Notes: generated by a model from the letters alone, not told the origin. Shown: positions 1-7,022, counted from the first letter of the stretch. The stretch: 27,942 nucleotides of DNA from Alphaproteobacteria bacterium (GCA_022826345.1 JAJDVB010000137.1:1-27942); one strand, 5' to 3'. Numbers and translations: made by a program.

Positions 1-100
1 TGGAGGAGCTGGAGCAGGCAGCCGCCGCGCAGCCCGAGGCCGCACCGTTGCCCGAAAGCGAAGCCGGGGCCGAGGCCCAAGCCGAGGAGGCCGCGACGCG
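1..100 (+). other. Out-of-place Ala/Glu-rich coding segment joined to cysE
   Basis: Read from base 4, this stretch encodes an Ala/Glu/Pro-rich run (EELEQAAAAQPEAAPLPESE and on to about EEAATR). That composition resembles the acidic, low-complexity C-terminal tail that follows the hexapeptide domain in the next entry. It lies upstream of, and in a different frame from, the conserved cysE hexapeptide end. Reading the downstream cysE frame backwards through this stretch gives only an Arg/Gly-rich sequence with no hexapeptide character. The two parts meet around ggccgcgacgcg (about 89-100). It is either a rearranged or duplicated cysE end or an assembly misjoin; I cannot decide which. Confidence 0.5.
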
Positions 101-424
101 CGCATCGGCGCCAACGCGGTGGTGCTCAAGGACGTGCCGCCGGGCGCTACCATGGTCGGGATCCCGGCGCGGCCCGCGGGTCCGGCTGCGGCCAAAAAGG
201 ACGCGTCTGCATTCGACGCCTACGGCACGCCCTCGCCCGACATCGCCGACCCGACGACTCGCACCGTCGATCTGCTGCGGGCCGAGGTGGACGCCCTGCG
301 CGAGCGCCTGCAGGCAATGGAGCGCGCCGCTGCCGCGCCGACCGAAGCAGACGCCGGCGCCGACGGCGAGGCCGGGGGCGAGGAGGCCCCCGCGCCGCTC
401 GGCCGCCGCGCCGCGGGCGGCTAG
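89..424 (+). CDS. cysE: Serine O-acetyltransferase (CysE), C-terminal part only
   Basis: The reading frame carries GRDARIGANAVVLKDVPPGA followed by TMVGIPARP. This is the last coil of the left-handed beta-helix and the C-terminal signature of serine acetyltransferases, which make O-acetylserine from serine and acetyl-CoA for cysteine synthesis. A variable tail follows with AFDAYGTPSPDIADP, a short helical stretch (LRAEVDALRERLQAMER) and an Ala/Glu/Gly-rich end that stops with TAG at 422-424. The N-terminal domain and most of the beta-helix are missing: the frame continues upstream without a stop but loses family character before about position 89. Here the gene is therefore either broken or misassembled. 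Its place just before an IscR-type regulator and a cysteine desulfurase fits cysteine supply for Fe-S assembly. Gene identity is fairly sure; integrity is not. Confidence 0.72.
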   Translation, partial: GRDARIGANAVVLKDVPPGATMVGIPARPAGPAAAKKDASAFDAYGTPSPDIADPTTRTVDLLRAEVDALRERLQAMERAAAAPTEADAGADGEAGGEEAPAPLGRRAAGG

Positions 425-446
425 GCGCCGTCTCCGGGGGCGGTCC

Positions 447-932
447 GTGAGGCTCGGCACCAGGGGGCGCTATGCGGTCATGGCGATGGCGGAGCTCGCG
501 CTCTGCACCGGCGGCACGGGCGAGGCCCGGCCGGTGACGCTGGCCGAGATCGCGACGCGGCAGGACATCTCGCAGTCCTACCTGGAGCAGCTCTTCGGCC
601 GCCTGCGCCGGGCGGGCCTGGTGCTGAGCGCGCGCGGGCCGGGTGGGGGCTACCGCTTGGCGCGGCCTGCGGCGGAGCTCCGAATCGTGGACATCGTCGT
701 CGCAGTAGACGAGAACCTGCGCGCGACGCGCTGCCCGCCGGACTCCGGGCGCGGCTGCATGAAGGACGCGAGCCGCTGCGTCACCCACGACCTGTGGGAC
801 GAGCTCGGCATCCACATCCACGGCTTTCTCAGCGCGGTCTCGCTCGAAGACGTCTGCGCACGCCGGGTGCTCGGCATGAGCGACCGGCTCTCGGGTGGCA
901 CGCGCGGCCTGATGGAGCAGGCGGCAGAATGA
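447..932 (+). CDS. iscR: Rrf2-family Fe-S regulator, IscR type
   Basis: The protein is 161 residues, the usual IscR size. It begins MRLGTRGRYAVMAMAELAL, the typical Rrf2 start, which supports the GTG at 447; a GGGGGCGG run lies just upstream. A winged helix-turn-helix covers about residues 1-75 (LAEIATRQDISQSYLEQLF and the wing GPGGGYRLARP). Candidate [2Fe-2S] ligands are Cys96, Cys104, Cys111 and His114. The spacing (C-x7-C-x6-C-x2-H) is wider than the C-x5-C-x5-C-x2-H of E. coli IscR, as I recall it from alphaproteobacterial members. In the family, cluster occupancy reports Fe-S status and controls isc/suf genes. The stop overlaps the start of the desulfurase gene (ATGA at 929-932), so the two are probably co-translated. 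No operator can be assigned because the upstream DNA lies inside the damaged cysE region. Confidence 0.9.
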   Translation: MRLGTRGRYAVMAMAELALCTGGTGEARPVTLAEIATRQDISQSYLEQLFGRLRRAGLVLSARGPGGGYRLARPAAELRIVDIVVAVDENLRATRCPPDSGRGCMKDASRCVTHDLWDELGIHIHGFLSAVSLEDVCARRVLGMSDRLSGGTRGLMEQAAE

Positions 933-2083
933 GCGATTCGGGCCCGATCTACCTCGACTACAACGCCACGGCGCCGATCAAGCCGCAGGTCGTGGAGGCG
1001 GTGGCCGAGGCGATGATGCTGGCCGGCAATCCGTCCTCGGTCCACGGCTTCGGCCGCGACGTGCGCAAGCGCATCGAGGACGCGCGCGAGCAGATCGCGG
1101 CCCTGGTCGGCTGCACGCCGGCCGAGCTGGTCTTCACCGCAGGCGGCACCGAGGCCAACAACACCGCGCTCAGGGGCGCCGGCCGGCGGGCGCTCATTGT
1201 CAGCGCCATCGAGCATCCGGCGATCCTGCGCACGGCCGAGGACGTGGCGGACGACCTGGTCGTCCTCCCGGTGGACGGCGACGGCGTGCTCGACCTGGGC
1301 GCGCTCGACGCGGCGCTTGCAGCACATGGACCGGAGGCGCTGGTCTCGGTGATGCTCGCCAACAACGAGACCGGCGTGATTCAACCGGTGGCCGAGATCG
1401 CGGCGCGGGCGAAGGCTGCGGGCGCGCTGGTGCATTGCGACGCGGTGCAGGCGCCGGGCCGGATCCCGGTCTCCTTCGCCGGACTCGGTGTCGACATGAT
1501 GAGCATGGCCGCCCACAAGTTCGCCGGCCCCAAGGGGATCGGCGCGCTGGTGGTGCGCTCAGGGCTAGACATCGCGCCGCTCATCACGGGCGGCGGACAG
1601 GAGCGGGGCCTGCGCGGCGGCACCGAGAACGCCGCAGGCATCGTCGGCTTCGGAGCGGCGGCCGCCCTCGCCCAGGACGACCTCGCAAGGGCGGGTGAGA
1701 TCGCAGCCCTCCGCGACCGGCTGGAGGCGCGGCTGCGCGAGACCGAGCCCGATATCGTTATCTTCAGCGAAGGGGCGGCGCGCTTGCCCAACACCAGCTG
1801 CCTCACCATGCCGGGCGTGCAGAGCGAGACGCAGGTCATGGGCCTCGATCTCGCAGGCGTCGCGGTGAGCGCGGGCTCCGCCTGCTCCTCCGGCAAGGTG
1901 GAGCCCAGCCACGTGCTGCGCGCGCTGGGCGCGCCCGACGGCATCGGCGGCTGCGCCATCCGGGTCAGCATGGGGTGGGCCACGACCGAGGAGGAGATCG
2001 AGCGCTTCCTGGGCGCCTGGCGGGCGCTCTATGCGGGCCTCACCAACCGCTGGAAGGCCGGCGTCTCGGCCGCCGCAGGATAG
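929..2083 (+). CDS. Cysteine desulfurase, group I (NifS/IscS-like)
   Basis: This 384-residue PLP enzyme takes sulfur from cysteine as a persulfide, giving alanine, and passes it to Fe-S assembly or tRNA thiolation. Visible landmarks are the N-terminal YLDYNATAP, His96 in the EHP motif that stacks on PLP, Asp171 in HCDAVQ, the PLP lysine Lys197 in AAHKFAGPKG, the GGGQERGLRGGTEN segment, and the catalytic Cys319 in the mobile loop SAGSACSSGKVEPSHVL. The start ATG overlaps the iscR stop. An ATG is required here because the frame upstream is the shadow of iscR. Neighbours are IscR (upstream) and a [2Fe-2S] ferredoxin (downstream). No iscU, iscA, hscA, hscB or suf genes lie beside it, so its acceptor may be encoded elsewhere; MnmA, three genes downstream, is one plausible acceptor. 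I cannot separate an IscS from a NifS role by sequence alone. Confidence 0.93.
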   Translation: MSDSGPIYLDYNATAPIKPQVVEAVAEAMMLAGNPSSVHGFGRDVRKRIEDAREQIAALVGCTPAELVFTAGGTEANNTALRGAGRRALIVSAIEHPAILRTAEDVADDLVVLPVDGDGVLDLGALDAALAAHGPEALVSVMLANNETGVIQPVAEIAARAKAAGALVHCDAVQAPGRIPVSFAGLGVDMMSMAAHKFAGPKGIGALVVRSGLDIAPLITGGGQERGLRGGTENAAGIVGFGAAAALAQDDLARAGEIAALRDRLEARLRETEPDIVIFSEGAARLPNTSCLTMPGVQSETQVMGLDLAGVAVSAGSACSSGKVEPSHVLRALGAPDGIGGCAIRVSMGWATTEEEIERFLGAWRALYAGLTNRWKAGVSAAAG

Positions 2084-2097
2084 GCCGCGCCCGACCC

Positions 2098-2424
2098 GTG
2101 CCCACCATGACCTTCATCGACCCCGACGGCACGCGCCACGAGGTCGAGGCGCCCGTCGGCGACTCCGTGCTGGATATCGCGTTCCGCCACGGCATCGACA
2201 TCGAGGGCGCGTGCGAAGGCGCGATGGCGTGCTCGACCTGCCACGTCATCGTCGACCCGGCTTGGTACGGCAAGCTCGAGGAGAAGTGCGAGGACGAGGA
2301 GGACATGCTCGACCTCGCGCTCGGCCTCACGCGGACCTCGCGCCTCGGCTGCCAGATCGTCATCACCGAGGCGCTGGACGGGCTGGTGGTGACGCTGCCG
2401 GCAGAAACCAGCAACATGATGTGA
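2098..2424 (+). CDS. Adrenodoxin-type [2Fe-2S] ferredoxin
   Basis: A 108-residue ferredoxin of the mitochondrial/ISC type. The four cluster ligands are visible: Cys39, Cys45 and Cys48 in CEGAMACSTC and Cys85 in SRLGCQI, the C-x5-C-x2-C...C pattern of adrenodoxin and ISC Fdx. An extra Cys64 lies in the EEKCEDEEDMLD acidic loop, where partner proteins dock. The GTG at 2098 gives VPTMTFIDPDGT, matching relatives that begin MPxxTFI; the ATG at 2107 is the alternative and would remove three residues. Neither has a strong ribosome site. The gene follows the desulfurase after a 14-bp gap and probably shares its mRNA. In this family the protein supplies electrons for cluster assembly or for enzymes such as P450s; the context favours Fe-S assembly. 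Confidence 0.92.
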   Translation: MPTMTFIDPDGTRHEVEAPVGDSVLDIAFRHGIDIEGACEGAMACSTCHVIVDPAWYGKLEEKCEDEEDMLDLALGLTRTSRLGCQIVITEALDGLVVTLPAETSNMM

Positions 2425-2475
2425 TGGGGGAGGTGTCCGGCTCCATCCCACGGAGACCATACGAAAAGCGTGGCG

Positions 2476-3153
2476 ATGACCGAGGCTGAGACGGGCTTCT
2501 TCGCAGGCCTGCGCGAGGCCGCGGGGGACGACTGGCGGGCGTATGTCGAGCATCCCTTCGTGCGGAGCCTCGGTGAAGGCACTCTGCCGGAGGCCGCGTT
2601 CCGCCACTACCTGGTCCAGGACTACCTGTTCCTGATCCAGTTCGCCCGCGCCTACGGGCTCGCCGCCTACAAGGCGGATACGCTGGCCGAAATCCGCGAG
2701 GCGTCGGCCGGGCTCAAGGCCCTGGTCGAGGTCGAGATGGACCTGCACCGCGCCTATTGCGCGGACTGGGGGATCGCGGAGGACGCGCTCGAAGCGGTCG
2801 AAGCCGATAGCGCGACGCTCGCCTACGCGGCCTACGTGCTGGAGCGCGGGCTCGCGGGCGACCTGCTCGATCTGCGGGTGGCACTCGCGCCCTGCGTCAT
2901 CGGCTACGGCGAGATCGGGGCCCGCCTTGCAGGCGATCCGGCGACCCGCGCCGAGGGCAACCCCTACGCACCCTGGATCGAGATGTATGCCGGCGAGGAG
3001 TATCAGGGGTTCATGCGGACAGAGATCGAGGCGCTGGATGCGCTCGCGGCGCGGCGCGGCGGCGCCGGACGCTTCGCTCAGCTTGCCGAGACCTTCCGCA
3101 CCGCGACCCGGCTGGAGGCGGCGTTCTGGCAGGCAGGCCTCGACGCGACCTGA
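2476..3153 (+). CDS. tenA: TenA-family aminopyrimidine aminohydrolase / thiaminase II
   Basis: A 225-residue all-helical protein of the TenA/THI-4 family, which hydrolyses thiamine breakdown products such as aminopyrimidines so that the HMP part of thiamine can be salvaged. Conserved positions fit: Asp49 in YLVQDYLFL, the catalytic Cys140 in LAPCVIGYGEIG, PYAPWIEMYAGEEYQ, and Glu214 in TRLEAAFW near the C-terminus. The cysteine puts it in the TenA_C group. ATG at 2476 gives MTEAETGFF; an in-frame GTG at 2470 would add two residues. It lies 51 bp after the ferredoxin and could be the last gene of that operon. A thiamine gene in an Fe-S/sulfur-transfer cluster makes loose sense, because thiazole synthesis also takes sulfur from cysteine desulfurase, but that link is inference. 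I see no TPP riboswitch ahead of it. Confidence 0.9.
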   Translation: MTEAETGFFAGLREAAGDDWRAYVEHPFVRSLGEGTLPEAAFRHYLVQDYLFLIQFARAYGLAAYKADTLAEIREASAGLKALVEVEMDLHRAYCADWGIAEDALEAVEADSATLAYAAYVLERGLAGDLLDLRVALAPCVIGYGEIGARLAGDPATRAEGNPYAPWIEMYAGEEYQGFMRTEIEALDALAARRGGAGRFAQLAETFRTATRLEAAFWQAGLDAT

Positions 3154-3160
3154 AAAGACG

Positions 3161-3180
3161 CCCACCTCCCCCTGTCCCCC
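3161..3180 (+). repeat. Dispersed 20-nt repeat, copy 1
   Basis: CCCACCTCCCCCTGTCCCCC occurs here, just after the tenA stop, and again exactly as its reverse complement at 7003-7022. Both copies lie in intergenic DNA directly after a gene, which suggests a dispersed intergenic repeat family. Confidence 0.6.
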
Positions 3181-3295
3181 TCCCAACTTATTCATTTCCC
3201 TCAATCGCCGGGCGCTCGCTCCGCTCGATCGTGCGCTCCGCGCGCGTGGCCGCGCGACGCTCCGCGCCATTCGGCGCGCGGCGCAGTCGCGCCGT

Positions 3296-3312
3296 CCGGG
3301 CCTTCGGCCCGG
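3296..3312 (+). terminator. GC-rich hairpin after tenA
   Basis: CCGGGCC-TTC-GGCCCGG is a perfect 7-bp stem with a three-base loop, about 140 bp after the tenA stop. There is no T-run after it, so a role as an intrinsic terminator is uncertain; it could equally be part of a repeat. Confidence 0.3.
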
Positions 3313-3486
3313 TAAGGCGAAGGGGGGCCGCCTGACACCCCGAAACATGGTCCGGTGCACAGCACTCAACGCCCCTGCCAGGATTGCGCCATGACGTGCG
3401 ACGGCGAACGGGACAATGCCATTGCGATGAGTGCGCGCCCCATGCTCGGGCTGCTGCCGCATGCAGTCTGCAACGCCGTAGTTTGT

Positions 3487-3567
3487 CCCTCGGCATCCCA
3501 CTTGTCCCGCTTAATCCCACTTATCCCCACTTATCCCGCTTAATCCCACTTGATCCCGGCGAATCCC
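3487..3567 (-). repeat. Periodic C-tract array; minus strand can form G-quadruplexes
   Basis: Nine CCC tracts begin at 3487, 3497, 3506, 3516, 3525 (four C), 3535, 3545, 3555 and 3565, a spacing of 9-10 bp. The middle part reads as a degenerate decamer close to TCCCRCTTAA. On the minus strand this is GGG repeated with 6-7 nt gaps, the classic G3N1-7 quadruplex pattern with more than two potential quadruplexes. A further TCCCACTT unit lies at 3589-3596. The array ends about 80 bp before the mnmA start. It is not a CRISPR: the unit is only 10 bp and there are no unique spacers. Confidence 0.7.
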
Positions 3568-3636
3568 GCCAACGATTATGGCTTTCCATCCCACTTTGGA
3601 CGCGTGACGGGCGGTTGCGCCGCTCCCGCGCGCGCC

Positions 3637-3642
3637 TATAGT
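3637..3642 (+). promoter_or_regulatory. Likely -10 element of mnmA (leaderless mRNA)
   Basis: TATAGT ends 7 bp before the mnmA ATG at 3650. That places the expected transcription start at or next to the A of the ATG. No ribosome site lies between. The 12-mer ATAGTGCGCGCC (3638-3649) is repeated exactly at the peroxiredoxin promoter on the minus strand (8453-8464), which supports a shared promoter core. A -35 box is not clear. Confidence 0.4.
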
Positions 3643-3649
3643 GCGCGCC

Positions 3650-4822
3650 ATGCCCGCAGACACCCTCGATCTCGGCCTCGGCCGTGGCGCGCGTGTGGTC
3701 GTCGCCATGTCCGGCGGCGTCGATTCGTCCGTCACCGCCGCCCTGTTGGCGGAGGCGGGCTATGAGGTGGTGGGCATCACGCTGCAGCTCTATGCGGCGG
3801 GCGGGCCGCGGGCGCGCTCCGGCGCCTGCTGTGCCGGGGAGGACATCTACGACGCTCGCCGGGTCGCGGACCGGCTCGGCATCCGCCACTACGTGCTCGA
3901 CTACGAGGCGCGCTTCAGGGAGGCGGTGATCGACGATTTCGCCGATTCCTACCTGCGCGGCGAGACGCCGATCCCCTGCGTGCGCTGCAACGAGCGGGTG
4001 AAGTTCCGCGACCTGCTGGCGCTCGCCCGCGACCTTGGCGCGGACGCGCTCGCCACCGGCCACTACGTGCGGCGCGTGGCAGGGTCGGAGGGGCCGGAGC
4101 TCCGCCGGGCGGTCGATGGCGCCAGGGACCAGAGCTACTTCCTCTTCGCCACCACGCCGGAGCAGTTGGAATTCCTGCGCTTCCCGTTGGGCGACATGCC
4201 GAAGGAGCGCGTGCGGGCGCATGCCGAACGGTTCGGCCTTGCCGTCGCGGACAAGCCCGACAGCCAGGATATCTGCTTCGTGCCTTCAGGCCGCTACGCT
4301 GGCGTGATCGAGCGCCTCCGCCCCGGTGCCGCCGAGCCCGGCGATATCGTGGACGAGGCGGGCCGGGTGCTCGGCCGCCACGAGGGCATCATCCACTACA
4401 CCGTCGGCCAGCGCCGCGGCCTCGGCATCGCGGGGCCCGAGCCGCTCTACGTGCTCGCGGTCGACGCCGCGCGGCGTGAGGTCGTGGTCGGCCCGCAGAG
4501 GGCGCTACTGCGGAACCTTGTCTTCACCGGCCCGCTCTCCTGGATCGGCGGCGATGCGCCCGCGCCGGGCGAAGAGCGGGCGGTGGTGGCGCGGCTCCGC
4601 TCCAGCCATCCCGGCGCGCCGGCGCGGCTGGTGGGGAATGCCGATGGCACCGCCGAGGTCACGTTGGAGACGCCGGAGCCCGCAACAGCGCCAGGGCAGG
4701 CCTGCGTCCTCTATGACGGAGACCGCGTGCTCGGCGGCGGCTGGATCACCGGCACCGGGCGGAGCACCGCGCTCGCGGGCGGTGACGGCCGTGCCGACAT
4801 GGCCGCGATGGCCGCTGCCTGA
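3650..4822 (+). CDS. mnmA: tRNA-specific 2-thiouridylase MnmA
   Basis: This 390-residue enzyme adenylates and thiolates U34 of tRNAs for Lys, Glu and Gln, using sulfur relayed from a cysteine desulfurase. The PP-loop ATP-pyrophosphatase motif SGGVDSS is at residues 21-27. The tRNA-binding insert and two active-site cysteines are present: Cys113 in [11 protein letters not shown] and Cys209 in [11 protein letters not shown], equivalent to E. coli Cys102 and Cys199. [12 protein letters not shown] and the C-terminal beta-barrel follow; the end has an Ala/Gly-rich tail. ATG at 3650 is preferred to the in-frame GTG at 3641, because that GTG lies inside the likely -10 box. It has its own promoter but sits near the desulfurase and ferredoxin, a functional neighbourhood for sulfur transfer. 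RNase D follows after 51 bp. Confidence 0.95.
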   Translation: MPADTLDLGLGRGARVVVAMSGGVDSSVTAALLAEAGYEVVGITLQLYAAGGPRARSGACCAGEDIYDARRVADRLGIRHYVLDYEARFREAVIDDFADSYLRGETPIPCVRCNERVKFRDLLALARDLGADALATGHYVRRVAGSEGPELRRAVDGARDQSYFLFATTPEQLEFLRFPLGDMPKERVRAHAERFGLAVADKPDSQDICFVPSGRYAGVIERLRPGAAEPGDIVDEAGRVLGRHEGIIHYTVGQRRGLGIAGPEPLYVLAVDAARREVVVGPQRALLRNLVFTGPLSWIGGDAPAPGEERAVVARLRSSHPGAPARLVGNADGTAEVTLETPEPATAPGQACVLYDGDRVLGGGWITGTGRSTALAGGDGRADMAAMAAA

Positions 4823-4873
4823 CACCGCGCCCGTGAGTTCCAACGAATCGGCCTTCGCGAACGGCGAGGGCCC

Positions 4874-6094
4874 GTGACCAAGCCCCGGCTGATTACCGAG
4901 AGCGCCCCGCTCGCCGCACTCTGCGCGGCGTGGCGGGAGGCCGAGTTCGTTACGGTCGATACCGAGTTCATGCGCGAGAGCACCTATCGCGCCAAGCTGT
5001 GCCTGCTGCAAGTTGGCCCGGCCGATGGCGAGCCGGTCGCCGTCGACCCGCTCGCCAATGGAATCGATCTCGCGCCGCTCTACGACCTCCTGGTGCGCGC
5101 GCCGGTGCTCAAGGTCTTCCACGCGGCCAGGCAGGATGTCGAGGTGCTACTGCCGCTCGCAGGCGGGGTGCCGCATCCGCTCTTCGACACCCAGATCGCC
5201 GCCATGGTGTGCGGCTTCGGCGATTCGGTCGGCTACGAGACGCTGGTTGCCAGGCTCGCGCGCGGGCGCATCGACAAGACCCAGCGCTTCACCGACTGGG
5301 CGCGCCGTCCGCTCACCGAGCGGCAGTTGCGCTACGCCCTCTCCGACGTGAGCCACCTGCGCGTGGTCTACCAGAAGCTCGCGGCGAAGCTGGAGCGCAC
5401 TGGCCGGCGATCGTGGCTCGACGAGGAGCTGGCGATACTCACGGACCCCGCGACCTACGAGAACCCACCCGAGGAGGCGTGGCGGCGGATCAAGGTGCGC
5501 GGCGGCGACCGGCGCTTCTTCGCGATCCTGCGCGAGGTCGCGGCCTGGCGCGAGACCGAGGCCGACCGGCGCGACAAGCCCCGTCCGTGGGTCATGCGCG
5601 ACACGGCGCTGACCGAGATCGCGGCGCAGCGGCCGCGCACGGTGAAGGAGCTCGCCAAGCTGCGCTCGGTGAGCCAGCGCACCGCCGAGGGCGCCATGGG
5701 TGCGGCGGTGCTGGCCGCGGTCCAGCGGGGCCTGGCGCTCCCCGAAGAGGACTGTCCGAAGCCGCCACCCCGGCCCGAAAAGCCTGCGGCGCCTGCGGCT
5801 TTGACCGATCTTCTCAAGGTTCTTCTCACCTTCAAGAGCGAGGAGAGCGGCGTCGCTCGCAAGCTGATTGCCAGCGCCGACGACCTGGAGCGGATCGCGC
5901 GCGGCGAGACCAATGGCGTGCCGGCGCTTCAGGGCTGGCGGCGGACGCTCTTCGGCGATGCCGCCCTCGATCTGGTGAACGGCCGACTCGCGCTCACGGT
6001 GGAGCGCGGCTCGCTTCGCCTGCTTGCCTGCGACGGTGCCGGGGAACGCGCGCCGGCGTCGGCTCAGCCGCTGGCCGCCGTGGCGAAGCGGTGA
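4874..6094 (+). CDS. rnd: Ribonuclease D
   Basis: A 406-residue 3'-5' exoribonuclease that trims tRNA 3' ends and other small RNAs. The DEDDy catalytic set is visible: Asp29 and Glu31 in VDTEFM, Asp88 in FHAARQDVEVL, and Tyr154 with Asp158 in LRYALSDVSHL. The exonuclease domain covers about residues 1-190 and an HRDC RNA-binding domain about 210-295 (PRPWVMRDTALTEIA, the RPRTVKELAKL region). A Pro-rich linker (PKPPPRPEKPAAPAA) leads to a second HRDC-like helical region, as in full-length RNase D. GTG at 4874 follows GCGAGGG at good spacing. It lies 51 bp after mnmA, so both may share a transcript and a tRNA-maturation theme. Its TGA overlaps the GTG of the next gene, suggesting coupling. Confidence 0.93.
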   Translation: MTKPRLITESAPLAALCAAWREAEFVTVDTEFMRESTYRAKLCLLQVGPADGEPVAVDPLANGIDLAPLYDLLVRAPVLKVFHAARQDVEVLLPLAGGVPHPLFDTQIAAMVCGFGDSVGYETLVARLARGRIDKTQRFTDWARRPLTERQLRYALSDVSHLRVVYQKLAAKLERTGRRSWLDEELAILTDPATYENPPEEAWRRIKVRGGDRRFFAILREVAAWRETEADRRDKPRPWVMRDTALTEIAAQRPRTVKELAKLRSVSQRTAEGAMGAAVLAAVQRGLALPEEDCPKPPPRPEKPAAPAALTDLLKVLLTFKSEESGVARKLIASADDLERIARGETNGVPALQGWRRTLFGDAALDLVNGRLALTVERGSLRLLACDGAGERAPASAQPLAAVAKR

Positions 6095-6915
6095 GCGAGC
6101 GGGCCGCCTGGTTCGATCCGTCGCGGCCCAGTGCCGACGACCCGCGGCCCTACTCCCGCATCGGGCCGGTCAGTGTTCATCCGCATTTCGTCCTGGTCTG
6201 TGACCACGCGAGCAACGCGGTGCCGGCCCACATGGAGCGGCTGGGCCTCGACCAGGCGGAGCTCGACCGCCACATCGGCTGGGACATCGGCGCTGCGATG
6301 GTCACGAGATCGCTCAGCACCCTGCTCGACGCGCCGGCCTACCTCTCCGGCTATTCGCGCCTGGTCGTCGATTGCAACCGCCCGGTGGGGAGTCCCACGG
6401 CGATGCCAGCCGTGAGCGACGGCACGGTGGTGCCGGCCAACCAGTCGATCTCGCCGGAGGAGGCCGCGGCGCGGACCGACGCGTTCTTCCGCCCCTATCA
6501 CGACGCCATCGCCGCGTGCCTCGACCGCGCGACCGGGTTTGGCGCGGTGCCGATCCTGGTCGCGGTCCACAGCTTCACGCCGATCTTCCAGGGCTTCGCC
6601 CGGCCGTGGGAGGTGGGGCTGCTCTACGAGCACGACGACCGGCTCGTGCAGCCGCTGAAGGAGGCCCTCGCCGCGCTCCGGCCGGGGCTCACCATCGGCG
6701 ACAATGAGCCCTATGCCATCGTGGGCCCGTCCGACTATTCGATTCCAGTGCACGGCCAGGGGCGCGGCCTGCCCCATATCGAGATCGAGCTGCGTCAGGA
6801 CCTGATCGCCACGCAGGAGGGCGCCACGGCCTGGGCCGAGACTCTCGCCGTCGCGTTCAAGCAGGTGCGGACGACGCTGGCGCCACTCGCCATCGAAAAC
6901 CGGGTGCCGCCGTAA
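6091..6915 (+). CDS. N-formylglutamate amidohydrolase-family protein
   Basis: The 274-residue protein shows the family signature: CDHASNAVP (residues 37-45), the metal/substrate region RHIGWDIGA (60-68), YSRLVVDCNRP (88-98), VAVHSFTP in the middle, and the C-terminal HIEIELRQDLI. The founding enzyme, HutG, hydrolyses N-formylglutamate to glutamate and formate in histidine breakdown. No other hut gene is nearby, and many alphaproteobacteria carry stand-alone relatives of unproven substrate, so the exact reaction is open. The GTG start at 6091 overlaps the rnd stop by four bases (GTGA), which fits a coupled operon. A strong hairpin follows 21 bp after the stop and probably ends the transcript. 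Confidence 0.85.
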   Translation: MSERAAWFDPSRPSADDPRPYSRIGPVSVHPHFVLVCDHASNAVPAHMERLGLDQAELDRHIGWDIGAAMVTRSLSTLLDAPAYLSGYSRLVVDCNRPVGSPTAMPAVSDGTVVPANQSISPEEAAARTDAFFRPYHDAIAACLDRATGFGAVPILVAVHSFTPIFQGFARPWEVGLLYEHDDRLVQPLKEALAALRPGLTIGDNEPYAIVGPSDYSIPVHGQGRGLPHIEIELRQDLIATQEGATAWAETLAVAFKQVRTTLAPLAIENRVPP

Positions 6916-6936
6916 GTATCCCCTCCTCACCCCGGT

Positions 6937-6962
6937 CCTCTCCGCCCCCAGGGGCGGAGAGG
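6937..6962 (+). terminator. Perfect 12-bp inverted repeat, probable terminator
   Basis: CCTCTCCGCCCC and GGGGCGGAGAGG form a perfect 12-bp stem around CA (effective loop slightly larger). It begins 21 bp after the stop of the amidohydrolase gene. No T-run follows on either strand, so it may block exonucleases or act with Rho rather than work as a textbook intrinsic terminator. It lies between convergent genes and could serve both. Confidence 0.55.
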
Positions 6963-6977
6963 GAGAGTAGGCGGCGT

Positions 6978-7022
6978 CACCTGCGTTCCCCCTCCGCCTT
7001 CGGGGGGACAGGGGGAGGTGGG
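6978..7022 (-). repeat. REP-like palindrome containing dispersed repeat copy 2
   Basis: CACCT (6978-6982) and CCCCCT (6988-6993) pair with AGGGGG (7010-7015) and AGGTG (7016-7020), giving an imperfect palindrome. Bases 7003-7022 are the exact reverse complement of the 20-mer at 3161-3180. It follows the hairpin at 6937-6962 in the same convergent gap. Confidence 0.5.

Larger units (their letters stand above)
3154..3649 (+). other. 496-bp gene-free region between tenA and mnmA
   Basis: I find no convincing coding frame here; the open frames lack family-like sequence and ribosome sites. In order the region holds a 20-nt repeat copy (3161-3180), a G+C-rich stretch with three GCTCCGC heptamers (3218, 3235, 3259), a perfect GC hairpin (3296-3312), about 150 bp of unremarkable sequence, a periodic C-tract array (3487-3567), and the mnmA promoter region. 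Confidence 0.6.

Noticed and set aside
2425..2500. TPP riboswitch upstream of tenA (GGCTGAGA at the gene start)
   Set aside because: The CTGAGA lies inside the tenA coding sequence, the 51-bp gap is too short, and the other thi-box segments are absent.
3487..3600. Possible CRISPR array or short tandem-repeat gene
   Set aside because: Units are about 10 bp with no unique spacers, no leader and no cas genes; the open frames across it have no coding character.
4930..6090. 661-residue reading frame upstream of the amidohydrolase
   Set aside because: It is the Arg/Ala-rich shadow of rnd in another frame; the real gene begins at GTG 6091, coupled to the rnd stop.
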